Assembly (NCBI GenBank): GCA_002010305.1
Contig: MTND01000031.1
Location: forward strand, 1 to 63,216
Reading direction: 5' to 3'
DNA: 63,216 nt
Origin: Archaeoglobi archaeon JdFR-42
GTDB lineage: Archaea; Halobacteriota; Archaeoglobi; Archaeoglobales; JdFR-42
The stretch's first letter is position 1, and each line of letters opens with the position of its first letter. A program made the translations under genes and the position numbers. The notes beneath the pieces were generated by a model that searched no databases, was not told the DNA's origin, and saw nothing but the letters and a program-made list of their open reading frames with translations. Below, piece after piece: positions 49,241 through 57,706 of the stretch.

Positions 49241-49567
49241 TTAATTGGTCCATTTTTTTAATGGAATCACAGGAACCCTCTTCTTGCAAGAAGGACATGT
49301 TGTATATTTCTTGACCTCTCTTCCGGTGCCTATGCTAGGACTCCGAAGGAATCTTAAAGTGGTTACCTTAAATTTATGTCCACACACCCCGCATTGAAAC
49401 CCAAAAGGACCATAACTCCTCGTCAACCATATAAAAAAGAGGGTAATTACTATAAGGTCAACAGTAATCCAAGTTGCTAGCCCTACAGGAAAGTTGACAG
49501 GTGCCAGCAAGATGGCACCACTTACAATAACAGCAATCATCAAGACCCATGCAAGAGAAATCTTCAT
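49241..49567 (-). CDS. Two-helix membrane protein with C-terminal zinc ribbon
   Basis: The 108-aa protein has two hydrophobic helices (residues 2-20 and 24-48) followed by a cytoplasmic zinc ribbon with CGVCGHKF and CPSCKKRVP. The function is unknown. ATG 49567 is preceded by GGAGTG and is better than a GTG 12 codons earlier. It lies 75 bp upstream of the Clp-fold membrane protease, so the two may function together, as similar pairs occur in archaea. Confidence 0.65.
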   Translation of the reverse strand: MKISLAWVLMIAVIVSGAILLAPVNFPVGLATWITVDLIVITLFFIWLTRSYGPFGFQCGVCGHKFKVTTLRFLRSPSIGTGREVKKYTTCPSCKKRVPVIPLKKWTN

Positions 49568-49762
49568 CCATTCACTCCTAGACAATTCTTTAGTATTGGA
49601 CACAATTTACAATCTCCTTTCTGTTACTATATCTTTTTTTATACGTATGTGAATAGTTATTTTAATTCTGGATAATATAATGTTTGTTATAGAATTTACA
49701 TGGAAACCTTTATTGTGTACAGAACCAAAAATAAATTATACGTAAAAAAAGGACTCAAGTTT

Positions 49763-50611
49763 ATGGAATTGCCCTTTGTGAAGTTTCACGGGAATGGCAA
49801 TGACTTCATTCTTATAGATGAGATGAAGGAAGAGCTAATAGGAGAAAAAGATAAGGCTGATTTTGCCATCAGAGCTTGTCACAGAAGGTTTGGAGTTGGT
49901 GGAGATGGCGTCCTTTTCGTTCAGCCCTCTGAAAAAGCTGCTGCTAAAATGAGGATTTTCAATTCAGACGGGTCCGAGGCTGAGATGTGTGGAAATGGAA
50001 TCAGATGTTTTGCCAGATATCTTGTTGAGGAGGGAGTAGCTGGGAAAGGTACAGTAGATATTGAAACTCTTGCAGGTGTTCTGACAGTTGAAGTGAAACA
50101 AGAAGGAAACGAATACTGGGTGACTGTTGATATGGGCGTTCCAAAATTTAGAAGAGAAGAGATTCCAGCAGTAGGAAGTGGTGAGCTTATCAATGAGGTT
50201 GTGGAGGGAGTTAAGATATGTGCTGTGAACACTGGCGTCCCTCATGCTATTGTGTTTAGTGATAATCTGGAAAAGGATATAATTCCTCTTGCGAAGAAAA
50301 TACGTTACCATAGCCTTTTTCCTCAGGGAACCAATGTGAATTTTGTCAGGGTTTTGAACGATCATACCCTTGAGGTCAGAACCTATGAGAGAGGAGTAGA
50401 AAATGAGACCCTGAGCTGTGGAACTGGTTCTGTTGCCTCTGTGGCTATTGCCAGCAAGCTCGGCTATACAGGGGAAAACGTAGAGGTAAGAACTCTAGGA
50501 GGTGTATTGCGAATATATCTTAAGGATGGACATGCTTATATGGAGGGGCCTGCAGCAAAAGTTTTTGAAGGTATTTTAAACTACAAAGAATTGAGAGCTA
50601 TTGATATCTGA
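49763..50611 (+). CDS. dapF: Diaminopimelate epimerase
   Basis: The 282-aa racemase interconverts LL- and meso-diaminopimelate. The two catalytic cysteines are Cys76 (AEMCGNGIRC) and Cys219 (LSCGTGSV), each at the start of a conserved loop. FVKFHGNGNDFILID opens the protein. It works with DapL and LysA at 59-61.5 kb to make lysine. The ATG at 49763 is preferred; an open frame from 49700 adds 21 codons without homology. Confidence 0.93.
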   Translation: MELPFVKFHGNGNDFILIDEMKEELIGEKDKADFAIRACHRRFGVGGDGVLFVQPSEKAAAKMRIFNSDGSEAEMCGNGIRCFARYLVEEGVAGKGTVDIETLAGVLTVEVKQEGNEYWVTVDMGVPKFRREEIPAVGSGELINEVVEGVKICAVNTGVPHAIVFSDNLEKDIIPLAKKIRYHSLFPQGTNVNFVRVLNDHTLEVRTYERGVENETLSCGTGSVASVAIASKLGYTGENVEVRTLGGVLRIYLKDGHAYMEGPAAKVFEGILNYKELRAIDI

Positions 50612-50708
50612 AGTGGGAATTTTGGAAAGCCCTTGGATTTACTATATGACAAACAAAGAGAGATATAAAAATAAAAAATTTTAGTTATTTGGGAACCCTA
50701 TCAGCCTA

Positions 50709-52154
50709 TCAAAAGAACCTGTTCAGCGTTTTTTCTGAAATGTTGGTTGGTAAGATCAAACTTAGTACAACTATTGCTATGGTAGAGAATATTATCCCTG
50801 GGATAACTGGATGGACTATCTTTGCCCATGTAACACCATAAATGGTCATAATAGACCAGATAGCGGTTATAACGAATCCCCCAACAACAGAAACACCCGT
50901 GGCTATTTTAGACACCCTTTTCCAGCTCAATCCAAATACCATTGCTGGTCCAAAAGATGCTCCAAGCATTGCAACAGCATACGAAACCAGTTTAAGAATA
51001 ATCTCTGAAGTGTACAATGCTCCTATCACTGCTATAATTCCTACACCCAATATAGTAACTCTTGAAACTCGTACGTAAAACTCCTCAGATTTCTTGACTT
51101 TATTGGGTTCGAATAAACACTTCCTGATTATGTCATGAGCAATTCCTGCCCCAGACTGATGCAGTAAAGAGTCGGTAGTTGACATAGCAGCAGCAGCAAG
51201 ACCTGCAAAGGCAAAGGCTGCACCCATGGGGCCAAGAGCGGAATTGATAAGTATGGGGAATGCTTTATCGGGAGATGTGACCTGAGACCACACCAGTATT
51301 CTTGCAGCGCCACCGAAATAAATAATTGGGGTAAAGAACAGCAGTATAAGGGCACAGGCTATAGGTATTGTATATCTCGCAACTTTTGGATCCCTTGCTG
51401 CATACAATTTGGTAACAAACTCTACTCTGGTAAAATAAGCAACTATCCAGACGACATACCACGAGATCAATGCCATCGGGGCCCATCCAACTCCTGTTAT
51501 AGACGTCCATCCAGGTGCAACTTGCTCGACTTTGGTGGCCATGGCAGCCCATCCACCGATTTTCCCATATAGGGTGATGTATAGCAAAGCAAGTCCAGCA
51601 TACATCATTATAAACTGGGCAATATTGGTCCATACAACCGCTAGAAGGCCCCCAAGAGCAACATAGAGAATGAATATTGTGGCACCCAACAGTATGGATT
51701 GTTCAAGGGTCAAACCAGTCATACCTTGGATTATGAATCCCATTGCTCTGGTCTGGCCAATCAAATATACAGTGGCAGATATTATCACTACTAGTGCTCC
51801 AAAACCCCGTAAGAATCTACTATCGAATCTTTCCCCAAGGTAGTCAGGTAGTGTATAGCCACCAAGCGCTCTTAGCTTTCTGGCGAGGAAAACCACTACG
51901 ATTAAGAACCCTAAAGCAAAACTGAGATTGTTTACTGTAATTGCTCCAAGGAGGGCTGTAAAACCAACTCCGCTTAACATTGTTCCTCCGTGAGCAATTG
52001 AAGCTACTATAGCAACAGCAAGGACCACTGGACCAAATCTTCTCCCTGCAACCCAGAAATCATCAGTAGTTTTCTGATATCGAGAGGTTATTATCCCTAT
52101 CAATAGCATTAACGCCAGATATGCTCCCAGTATCAGTATCCCAGGAGACGCCAT
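50709..52154 (-). CDS. Sodium:solute symporter (SSS family)
   Basis: The 481-aa protein has about thirteen hydrophobic helices of the SSS family. RYQKTTDDFWVAGRRFGPV precedes the second helix, and GYTLPDYLGERFDSRFLRG is a core signature. These symporters use sodium to import acids, amino acids or sugars. Its gene lies back to back with the Lrp gene and the lactate-type oxidation operon, so a 2-hydroxyacid substrate such as lactate is likely. The start is directly preceded, without gap, by the stop of a 46-aa membrane protein gene. Confidence 0.88.
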   Translation of the reverse strand: MASPGILILGAYLALMLLIGIITSRYQKTTDDFWVAGRRFGPVVLAVAIVASIAHGGTMLSGVGFTALLGAITVNNLSFALGFLIVVVFLARKLRALGGYTLPDYLGERFDSRFLRGFGALVVIISATVYLIGQTRAMGFIIQGMTGLTLEQSILLGATIFILYVALGGLLAVVWTNIAQFIMMYAGLALLYITLYGKIGGWAAMATKVEQVAPGWTSITGVGWAPMALISWYVVWIVAYFTRVEFVTKLYAARDPKVARYTIPIACALILLFFTPIIYFGGAARILVWSQVTSPDKAFPILINSALGPMGAAFAFAGLAAAAMSTTDSLLHQSGAGIAHDIIRKCLFEPNKVKKSEEFYVRVSRVTILGVGIIAVIGALYTSEIILKLVSYAVAMLGASFGPAMVFGLSWKRVSKIATGVSVVGGFVITAIWSIMTIYGVTWAKIVHPVIPGIIFSTIAIVVLSLILPTNISEKTLNRFF

Positions 52155-52295
52155 TTATATAACCCCCTCTTCTCTAAAGAACTCCTCATCCTCTCCAGAT
52201 TTTTTCCAGACATACCAGACTTGCACTAACACTATTACTATTGGGACAATAAACAGCGCTAAGGAACTATACAATGGAAAGCCCAACAGACCCAT
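52155..52295 (-). CDS. 46-aa symporter accessory membrane protein
   Basis: This 46-codon gene ends TAA immediately before the ATG of the symporter. The peptide is one hydrophobic helix (residues 8-28, LYSSLALFIVPIVIVLVQVW) followed by a short charged tail (KKSGEDEEFFREE). Such small accessory membrane proteins are found beside SSS symporters in other prokaryotes. It is too short for most gene finders. Tight spacing suggests translational coupling, with the microprotein possibly stabilising the symporter. Confidence 0.65.
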   Translation of the reverse strand: MGLLGFPLYSSLALFIVPIVIVLVQVWYVWKKSGEDEEFFREEGVI

Positions 52296-52334
52296 GTTCC
52301 CACCAACTCAAGGAGAATTCATAACTATAAATAA

Positions 52335-52353
52335 TTTTCTTTAACAAAAGAAA
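52335..52353. promoter_or_regulatory. Operator-like inverted motif, copy 1 (symporter/Lrp gap)
   Basis: TTTTCTTTAACAAAAGAAA contains TTTCTTT and AAAGAAA arms. It abuts a TATA-like AAATATATAC that would serve the Lrp gene, and also lies upstream of the divergent symporter microprotein. An 18/19 match in the opposite orientation occurs at 52877-52896. A half site TTAACAAATGGAA lies at 52372-52384. Confidence 0.55.
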
Positions 52354-52392
52354 TATATACTATGAAATCTATTAACAAATGGAAGTGTTTAT

Positions 52393-52845
52393 ATGATAGA
52401 ACTTGACGATAAAGATATAATCATACTCAACACATTAAAAAATAATAGTAGAACAACTTATGCTGAGTTGTCAGAGCAGCTTAACATTTCCCGGGTGGCT
52501 GTCAGGGAGAGAATAAAAAAACTCGTTAAGATGGGAGTAATAGAGAAATTTACAGTAATTGTAAATGGCAGGAAACTGGGTAAAGAGATTTCGGCGTTCT
52601 TCGAAGTAGAAGTTGAACCCAGATTGTTAGAAGAGGTGGCAAAAGAGATATCTCAGGATGATAATGTGGCCATAGTGTATGAGATGACTGGACCGAATGT
52701 GCTACATGTTCATGCTTTTTTGAAGGATCATAATGAGCTGAGAGAATATGTGAAGGATAAGCTCTTCTCTATTAAAGGGGTAAAAAGAGTAGAAAGCAGA
52801 ATATTATTGAAAAGATATAAAAGCGACCTATCTATAAGGATTTGA
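52393..52845 (+). CDS. Lrp/AsnC-family transcriptional regulator
   Basis: The 150-aa protein has an N-terminal helix-turn-helix (LDDKDIIILNTLKNNSRTTY, then LNISRVAVRERIKKLVKMGV) and a C-terminal AsnC-type ligand-binding domain from about residue 75 (FFEVEVEPRLLEEVAKEIS through KGVKRVESRILLKR). Lrp proteins assemble as octamers and respond to small metabolites. It lies between the divergent symporter and the 2-hydroxyacid oxidation operon, and shared 19-bp motifs stand next to its own and the operon's promoter. It probably regulates the locus. Confidence 0.88.
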   Translation: MIELDDKDIIILNTLKNNSRTTYAELSEQLNISRVAVRERIKKLVKMGVIEKFTVIVNGRKLGKEISAFFEVEVEPRLLEEVAKEISQDDNVAIVYEMTGPNVLHVHAFLKDHNELREYVKDKLFSIKGVKRVESRILLKRYKSDLSIRI

Positions 52846-52876
52846 CCTTACAATATGAATTTGAATGGTAAGATTG

Positions 52877-52896
52877 TTTTCATTTGTTAAAGAAAA
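52877..52896. promoter_or_regulatory. Operator-like inverted motif, copy 2 (oxidation operon promoter)
   Basis: The reverse complement of this site reads TTTTCTTTAACAAATGAAAA, matching copy 1 at 52335 in 18 of 19 positions. On the plus strand it directly precedes a TATA-like AAAAATATTTATTT, 70-odd bp before the operon start. It is a probable operator of the adjacent Lrp protein. Confidence 0.55.
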
Positions 52897-52968
52897 ATAT
52901 TTATTTAACACTCATTACATATACTGCTACTCAATTATTTATTACGATAGAAGTTCGAGGTACAAAAA

Positions 52969-53628
52969 ATGATAAAAGAGGACAAAGGAAACACTGTTGT
53001 GTTCAGAGGATGCCATATCCGCAGAATGAGGTACTATGATTTTCTCGAAGACCATTTTGAGCTGTTCGATAAAGAGATTTGTTGTGGGTTCGAACATCAT
53101 CTTCATGGAAGAGAAAAAGGCCTAGAGATTATAAGAAAGAGGATTATAAACTTATTTTCGGAATATTCAGATAGAACGATTTTAGTATTATGTCCTCATT
53201 GTTATTACTTTCTAAAAAACGAATATAAATTCGGAAATATCTTTTATATTTTCCAGTATCTTGGAAACCTACCAGAATCCACTGGAGTTCATATATCAGT
53301 TTTCTCTTATTTCGATCCCTGTTATCTTACCAGATATGAGAGTATGTTCGATCTTTCACGATTTCTTCTCAAAAAGCATGTAAAAGGAGTTTATATCACA
53401 TCTGAGCGGGAAGGTTTGTCTTCTCCATGTTGCGGCCATCCTATTTCTAGAAAGTATCCTGAACTGGCATTAGAAATCTCAAAAACAACACTTCTCCAGT
53501 ACACAGCAGTAGATCATTTACTTACTTCATGTCCTCGTTGTATAAAATTTTTGAGTGATAATGTAAAGGATGCGGGTTTAGAAATAAAAATCCATGACCT
53601 TACTAAAATAATTCTGGAGGGTATTTAA
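52969..53628 (+). CDS. Compact double CCG-domain Fe-S protein (LutA/LldE-like)
   Basis: The 219-aa protein has two CCG units: Cys15, Cys38-Cys39, Cys75xxCys78, and Cys118, Cys154-Cys155, Cys188xxCys191. This pattern binds noncubane Fe-S clusters as in HdrB and the LutA/LldE subunit of lactate oxidation complexes. The first unit has a shorter Cys-to-CCG spacing than HdrB. It is the first gene of an operon with a LUD/Fe-S protein, a GlcD subunit and a GlcF subunit. The next ATG overlaps its stop by one base. Confidence 0.8.
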   Translation: MIKEDKGNTVVFRGCHIRRMRYYDFLEDHFELFDKEICCGFEHHLHGREKGLEIIRKRIINLFSEYSDRTILVLCPHCYYFLKNEYKFGNIFYIFQYLGNLPESTGVHISVFSYFDPCYLTRYESMFDLSRFLLKKHVKGVYITSEREGLSSPCCGHPISRKYPELALEISKTTLLQYTAVDHLLTSCPRCIKFLSDNVKDAGLEIKIHDLTKIILEGI

Positions 53629-54791
53629 TGCTCGATCCCGAAATAACAAAATGTTGGGATGATAAGTTGCGGGCTAATAGAAAGAAAGCGATAATGAACT
53701 TACGAAAAAATAATCTCAAGTTCTGGTTTAGTAAAGAGAAAGAAGATCTGGCAACAATAATCAGAGGTATTAAAGAGAAATCAACAAGAGAACTTAAAAA
53801 TCTTGTTCCTATCGCTATAAAAAATCTGAAAAAAAATGGATTTAAAGTTCATTATGCTGGTGACATAGACGAGGTAAAAAATATTCTTCTTGGACTTGTA
53901 AAGGGGTCTAGACTAGTTTGTAAATCAAAAAGTGTAGTAATGAGAGAGTTAAGAGTGTCAGAGACCCTTCAAAAACATGGAATTAGAGTTGTAGAGACGG
54001 ATATAGGAGACAGATTGCTTCAATTAGAGGGAGGTACTCCATCTCATCAGCATCATCCAAGTGCTCACTTAACCCTGAGGGACATCAGAAGCTTGTTAGA
54101 GACTGAAAATGAACAGCTTCCAGAGCATGCTGATGTGCTAGCAGGAAAGATCTCTGATACTGTGAGGAAGCACATCTTAAATTGTGACTGGGGTATTGTT
54201 GGGTGCAATGCGATTTCTGCAGATGAAGGGTCATTGTTCACTGTTGAAAATGAAGGGAATATACGGTGGCTCACTACAATACCAAAAAAATTGATGGTCG
54301 TCACGAGTATTGATAAAATTGTAAAATCTTACTATGAGGCTATGATGGTGTGCTATGCCACAGGATACTTTGCAATGAGTAAATTGACCACCTACATCGA
54401 TGTAATTACAGGTCCGAGCAAAAGTGGAGACATCCAGATGAAGTTTTCCTACGGAGTGTATGGACCAAGAGAGATTCATGTGATTTTAGTAGATAATGGA
54501 AGAATGAATTGTATTGAAAAAGGGTTTGGTGAGTTGCTTTATTGTATCAATTGCTCTGCCTGTCTCGATATCTGTCCGGTTTATGAGGAGGTTGGCGAAT
54601 CTTTTGGAGTTAAACACGCTCTTGCTCGTGGATTGATGCTTACTGCATGGCTTGAAGGGTTAGAAGCAATAGGAGACAAACTTGGAATGTGCCTTACTTG
54701 CAACCTGTGTTTCTCTATATGTCCTTCAAAAATAAACACAGGAAAATTGCTGCCAGAGTTCAGACGGAGGATTGTAAATGGAAGTGCCTAA
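53628..54791 (+). CDS. LUD-domain Fe-S protein (LutB-like)
   Basis: The 387-aa protein has an N-terminal LUD domain (residues 40-290, with VCKSKSVVMREL, GGTPSHQHHPSAHL and YGPREIHVILVD) and two C-terminal [4Fe-4S] sites, Cys306, 309, 312, 316 and Cys355, 358, 361, 365. LutB in Bacillus has this layout and supports L-lactate oxidation. Together with the neighbours it may form an electron-transfer hub of a lactate or other 2-hydroxyacid dehydrogenase. It overlaps the GlcD gene by 14 bp. Confidence 0.82.
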   Translation: MLDPEITKCWDDKLRANRKKAIMNLRKNNLKFWFSKEKEDLATIIRGIKEKSTRELKNLVPIAIKNLKKNGFKVHYAGDIDEVKNILLGLVKGSRLVCKSKSVVMRELRVSETLQKHGIRVVETDIGDRLLQLEGGTPSHQHHPSAHLTLRDIRSLLETENEQLPEHADVLAGKISDTVRKHILNCDWGIVGCNAISADEGSLFTVENEGNIRWLTTIPKKLMVVTSIDKIVKSYYEAMMVCYATGYFAMSKLTTYIDVITGPSKSGDIQMKFSYGVYGPREIHVILVDNGRMNCIEKGFGELLYCINCSACLDICPVYEEVGESFGVKHALARGLMLTAWLEGLEAIGDKLGMCLTCNLCFSICPSKINTGKLLPEFRRRIVNGSA

Positions 54792-56196
54792 GGAGGAGAT
54801 TTGCAAAGAGTTGGTAAATCTAACAGATGAAACAAGAGTATCTAACGATCCAGTTGTATTATGGTGTTATTCCAAGGATGCCAGTCCTCTCCCACCAGGA
54901 AATCCAGACTACGTTGTGATGCCAAAAAAGGAAGATGAGATTGTAGAGATACTGAAGCTTGCCAATAGATATAAAATCCCGGTGTATCCACGATCCAGCG
55001 GATCAAGCTTATGGGGCGGTTGTATTCCATATGCAGGGGGTATTGTGCTTGATTTGCAGCTGATGAATAGAATTATAAGCATCGATCCAGAATTGTTTTC
55101 CTGTACTGTGGAACCTGCTGTGACCTTTGGAGAGCTGGTATCTGCTCTGGCTGAAAAAGGTTATTATAACCTCATCTCGCCCGAAGGTGGGCTTACCTCA
55201 TGTGTAGCTGGAAGTTTTTTAACTCATGGAGAAGGGATTGGTTCCGGTTTATGGGGAACTCAGGGTGATGCTATTATTGGGTGTAGAGTTGTATTGCCAA
55301 CAGGAGAAATTGTTGAGACAGGATCGGCAGCCAATCCTTCTGCGAGAAAAATGGCAGGAGGTAGCGGGCAATTTTTCAGGTATGCATATGCTCATGATCT
55401 TACAGGTTTGTTCTGTGGCTCAGAGGGTACATTGGGGGTGGTAGTAGAGCTGACCACAAGGATCGAGAAAATTCCTGAAAGCTATGGATTCGTTACATTC
55501 AACTTTGAAAATGTTAAAGATGCTTGTAGAACCTTGTACGAGGCAAGATTGAAAAGGATACAGGCAAATTTTGCAGCGTTAAGAGAGAAAAAATCTCTTG
55601 AGGCCATCAAACAGGGGGAATATCCAGAAGCCCAACTGGTTTACATATTGGAAGGAGACGAATATATTGTAGGGTATCAGTTGAAGGTCTTAGAGGAAAT
55701 AGCAGAGAAAAATGGCGGGTCGAGAGGAGAACCGGGAATTGCTGAAAAATATTGGGACGAGAGATTCTTGAGTGTTCCGGGAAGTATGTTCAAACTGGGT
55801 TCCCGTTCCTTGTTGCCCCTTAATTATCCTCTAGGTAAGATGGAATGGTATTACGATAAAATAAAGGAAATCTGTGATAAGGTGATAGTAGAAAAATATG
55901 AATTGGCTTATTTTATAGGTGGATTTCAGATTAACACGGCTTTTGTATGTTATCCCACCATCATGTTTTTGGAACAATATCCAGAACAATATGAAGTAAT
56001 AATGAAGTGCACTGCAGAGATGCAAGAGGCCCTTCTTGGGTTGGGAGGAGCCCCGATTCAACTTGGGACTCTATGGAAAGGAAGTATGTTAAAAACAGGA
56101 ACTTATTATACGCTTATCAAGAAGATAAAAAAAGCTATCGATCCAAACAACATAATGTGTCCTGGAATATTGGACCTCCCAGGAGGTAGGCTCTGA
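54778..56196 (+). CDS. GlcD-type FAD-linked 2-hydroxyacid dehydrogenase
   Basis: A 472-aa flavoprotein. VYPRSSGSSLWGGCIPYAGG is the FAD PP-loop and IDPNNIMCPGILDLPGG closes the FAD-oxidase C domain. The group oxidises D-lactate, glycolate or other 2-hydroxyacids at a FAD and passes electrons to the Fe-S partner subunit. It is the likely catalytic subunit of the complex encoded here. The stop overlaps the start of the next gene by one base (TGATG). Archaeoglobus has a comparable Dld subunit for lactate growth. Confidence 0.85.
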   Translation: MEVPKEEICKELVNLTDETRVSNDPVVLWCYSKDASPLPPGNPDYVVMPKKEDEIVEILKLANRYKIPVYPRSSGSSLWGGCIPYAGGIVLDLQLMNRIISIDPELFSCTVEPAVTFGELVSALAEKGYYNLISPEGGLTSCVAGSFLTHGEGIGSGLWGTQGDAIIGCRVVLPTGEIVETGSAANPSARKMAGGSGQFFRYAYAHDLTGLFCGSEGTLGVVVELTTRIEKIPESYGFVTFNFENVKDACRTLYEARLKRIQANFAALREKKSLEAIKQGEYPEAQLVYILEGDEYIVGYQLKVLEEIAEKNGGSRGEPGIAEKYWDERFLSVPGSMFKLGSRSLLPLNYPLGKMEWYYDKIKEICDKVIVEKYELAYFIGGFQINTAFVCYPTIMFLEQYPEQYEVIMKCTAEMQEALLGLGGAPIQLGTLWKGSMLKTGTYYTLIKKIKKAIDPNNIMCPGILDLPGGRL

Positions 56197-57479
56197 TGGA
56201 GAGTATATTTCCAGAGTGGATAAGAGCCTGTTCACCATCTGGTGTATCTCCTGTACCCTTTAAGCCTCCATCTCAGTTGCCAATTCCGGGATGGTTTTCA
56301 GAGAAAGAATGGAAATTTCTGGCTAAGCCGGAGCTGGTAAATGCTCTATATAGGTGCCAGCGGTGTGGCATTTGCAGGACTGCTTTTCTGAAAGAGAAAG
56401 GATTTGAGAGGGTATGCCCTATCAGAGAGAATTATTCTTATCTAGAGCCTTATTCTCCAAGAGGAAAGATCAGTGTGATAAGAGGGGTGGTTGAAGGGAG
56501 ATTTGATCTGGAGCAGTACAAGGATAAAATACTGGATATAGTTACAAAATGTACTCTCTGTGGTAACTGTTCCGACCATTGCATTGCTAACGTCCCTTTT
56601 TATGAAAATTTCATGGTTGAACGAAATGTAAATCATACAGCACTATTTGAAGCTTTTAGAGCAGAGCTTGTGAGTAGAGGTGTTAGATTTGAACCATATG
56701 AGGAAATAGAGGGCAAGTTTAAGCGATATAGAAATCCGTATGGTGAAAATAATAAAAAGAGAGGGAAAAAGAGAATTGAGGGAAAATTTTTGTATTTCCA
56801 GGGATGCACGTCTTCATTTAGAACCACTGAGATAGGGAAGTCCGCAAGAGAGTTGCTTGATATTATAGGGATAGAATATTCAATGCTGGGTACCGAAGAA
56901 ATGTGTTGTGGATCTATTTTGATAAGGATGGGTTTTGTTGAAGAGGCTATAAAAGTGATGAAAGCAAATGCAGCACTCCTAATAGAGTATGGATTCAAAA
57001 CCATTATAACTCCTTGTGCTGGCTGTTATAAAACTCTATCTTTGGATTTTCCTAGGTTTACTGGTATTAGGTTGCCTGTCATCCATATATCCCAGTTGGT
57101 GGATGAGGCCATAAAAAAAGGTAGAATAAAGATTGATAGATTAAATCTCAGTACCACTTATCATGACCCGTGCCATCTGGGAAGACATGGGAATGTATAT
57201 GAGGAGCCAAGATCTGTTTTGAAAGCAATATCCAATTATGTAGAGCTTCTTCCATCAAAAAATAACTCAATATGCTGTGGTGCTGGCGGTGGAGTGAAAG
57301 CAGCTTATCCCGAACTGGCTGAGAAAATAGCCAGATCGAAGGTGAATAAAGTGTTGGACATGGGCGTAGATGTGCTGGTTTCTGCGTGTCCGTTCTGTAA
57401 ACTGAACCTAAAATTGGCATCTAAAGGTAAAGTTGAAGTGAAAGATATAACGGAAATCGTGTTGAATGGTCTGGCATAA
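56196..57479 (+). CDS. GlcF-type Fe-S subunit with two [4Fe-4S] and CCG domains
   Basis: The 427-aa protein has two N-terminal [4Fe-4S] motifs: Cys54, 57, 60 plus Cys74 after an unusual 13-residue spacing, and Cys119, 122, 125, 129. Two CCG domains follow with EEMCCGSIL, TPCAGCYK, HDPCHLGRHG and ICCGAGGGVK, SACPFCK. It is the electron-transfer partner of GlcD and sends electrons to a quinone or similar acceptor. It is the last gene of the operon. With the compact CCG protein at 52969 the cluster carries four CCG units. Confidence 0.85.
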   Translation: MESIFPEWIRACSPSGVSPVPFKPPSQLPIPGWFSEKEWKFLAKPELVNALYRCQRCGICRTAFLKEKGFERVCPIRENYSYLEPYSPRGKISVIRGVVEGRFDLEQYKDKILDIVTKCTLCGNCSDHCIANVPFYENFMVERNVNHTALFEAFRAELVSRGVRFEPYEEIEGKFKRYRNPYGENNKKRGKKRIEGKFLYFQGCTSSFRTTEIGKSARELLDIIGIEYSMLGTEEMCCGSILIRMGFVEEAIKVMKANAALLIEYGFKTIITPCAGCYKTLSLDFPRFTGIRLPVIHISQLVDEAIKKGRIKIDRLNLSTTYHDPCHLGRHGNVYEEPRSVLKAISNYVELLPSKNNSICCGAGGGVKAAYPELAEKIARSKVNKVLDMGVDVLVSACPFCKLNLKLASKGKVEVKDITEIVLNGLA

Positions 57480-57706
57480 TATATGGTCATATTCTCCACA
57501 TATCACCCAGCACACCTTAAGACTCTCAATAAGTAGCTCGTAGGATGATAAAGGAAAAACCTCATGTCATACAGAACATTTCCAAAAGAACAATGACATT
57601 CTTTCTGATTTTCCACATATTCTGTTTTTTCAGTTAGTTCAGATAAGCGAAGATAATACACAGGCATGAAAAAGCTTAAAAATGTCCGTGCATATTCTAC
57701 TGATTT

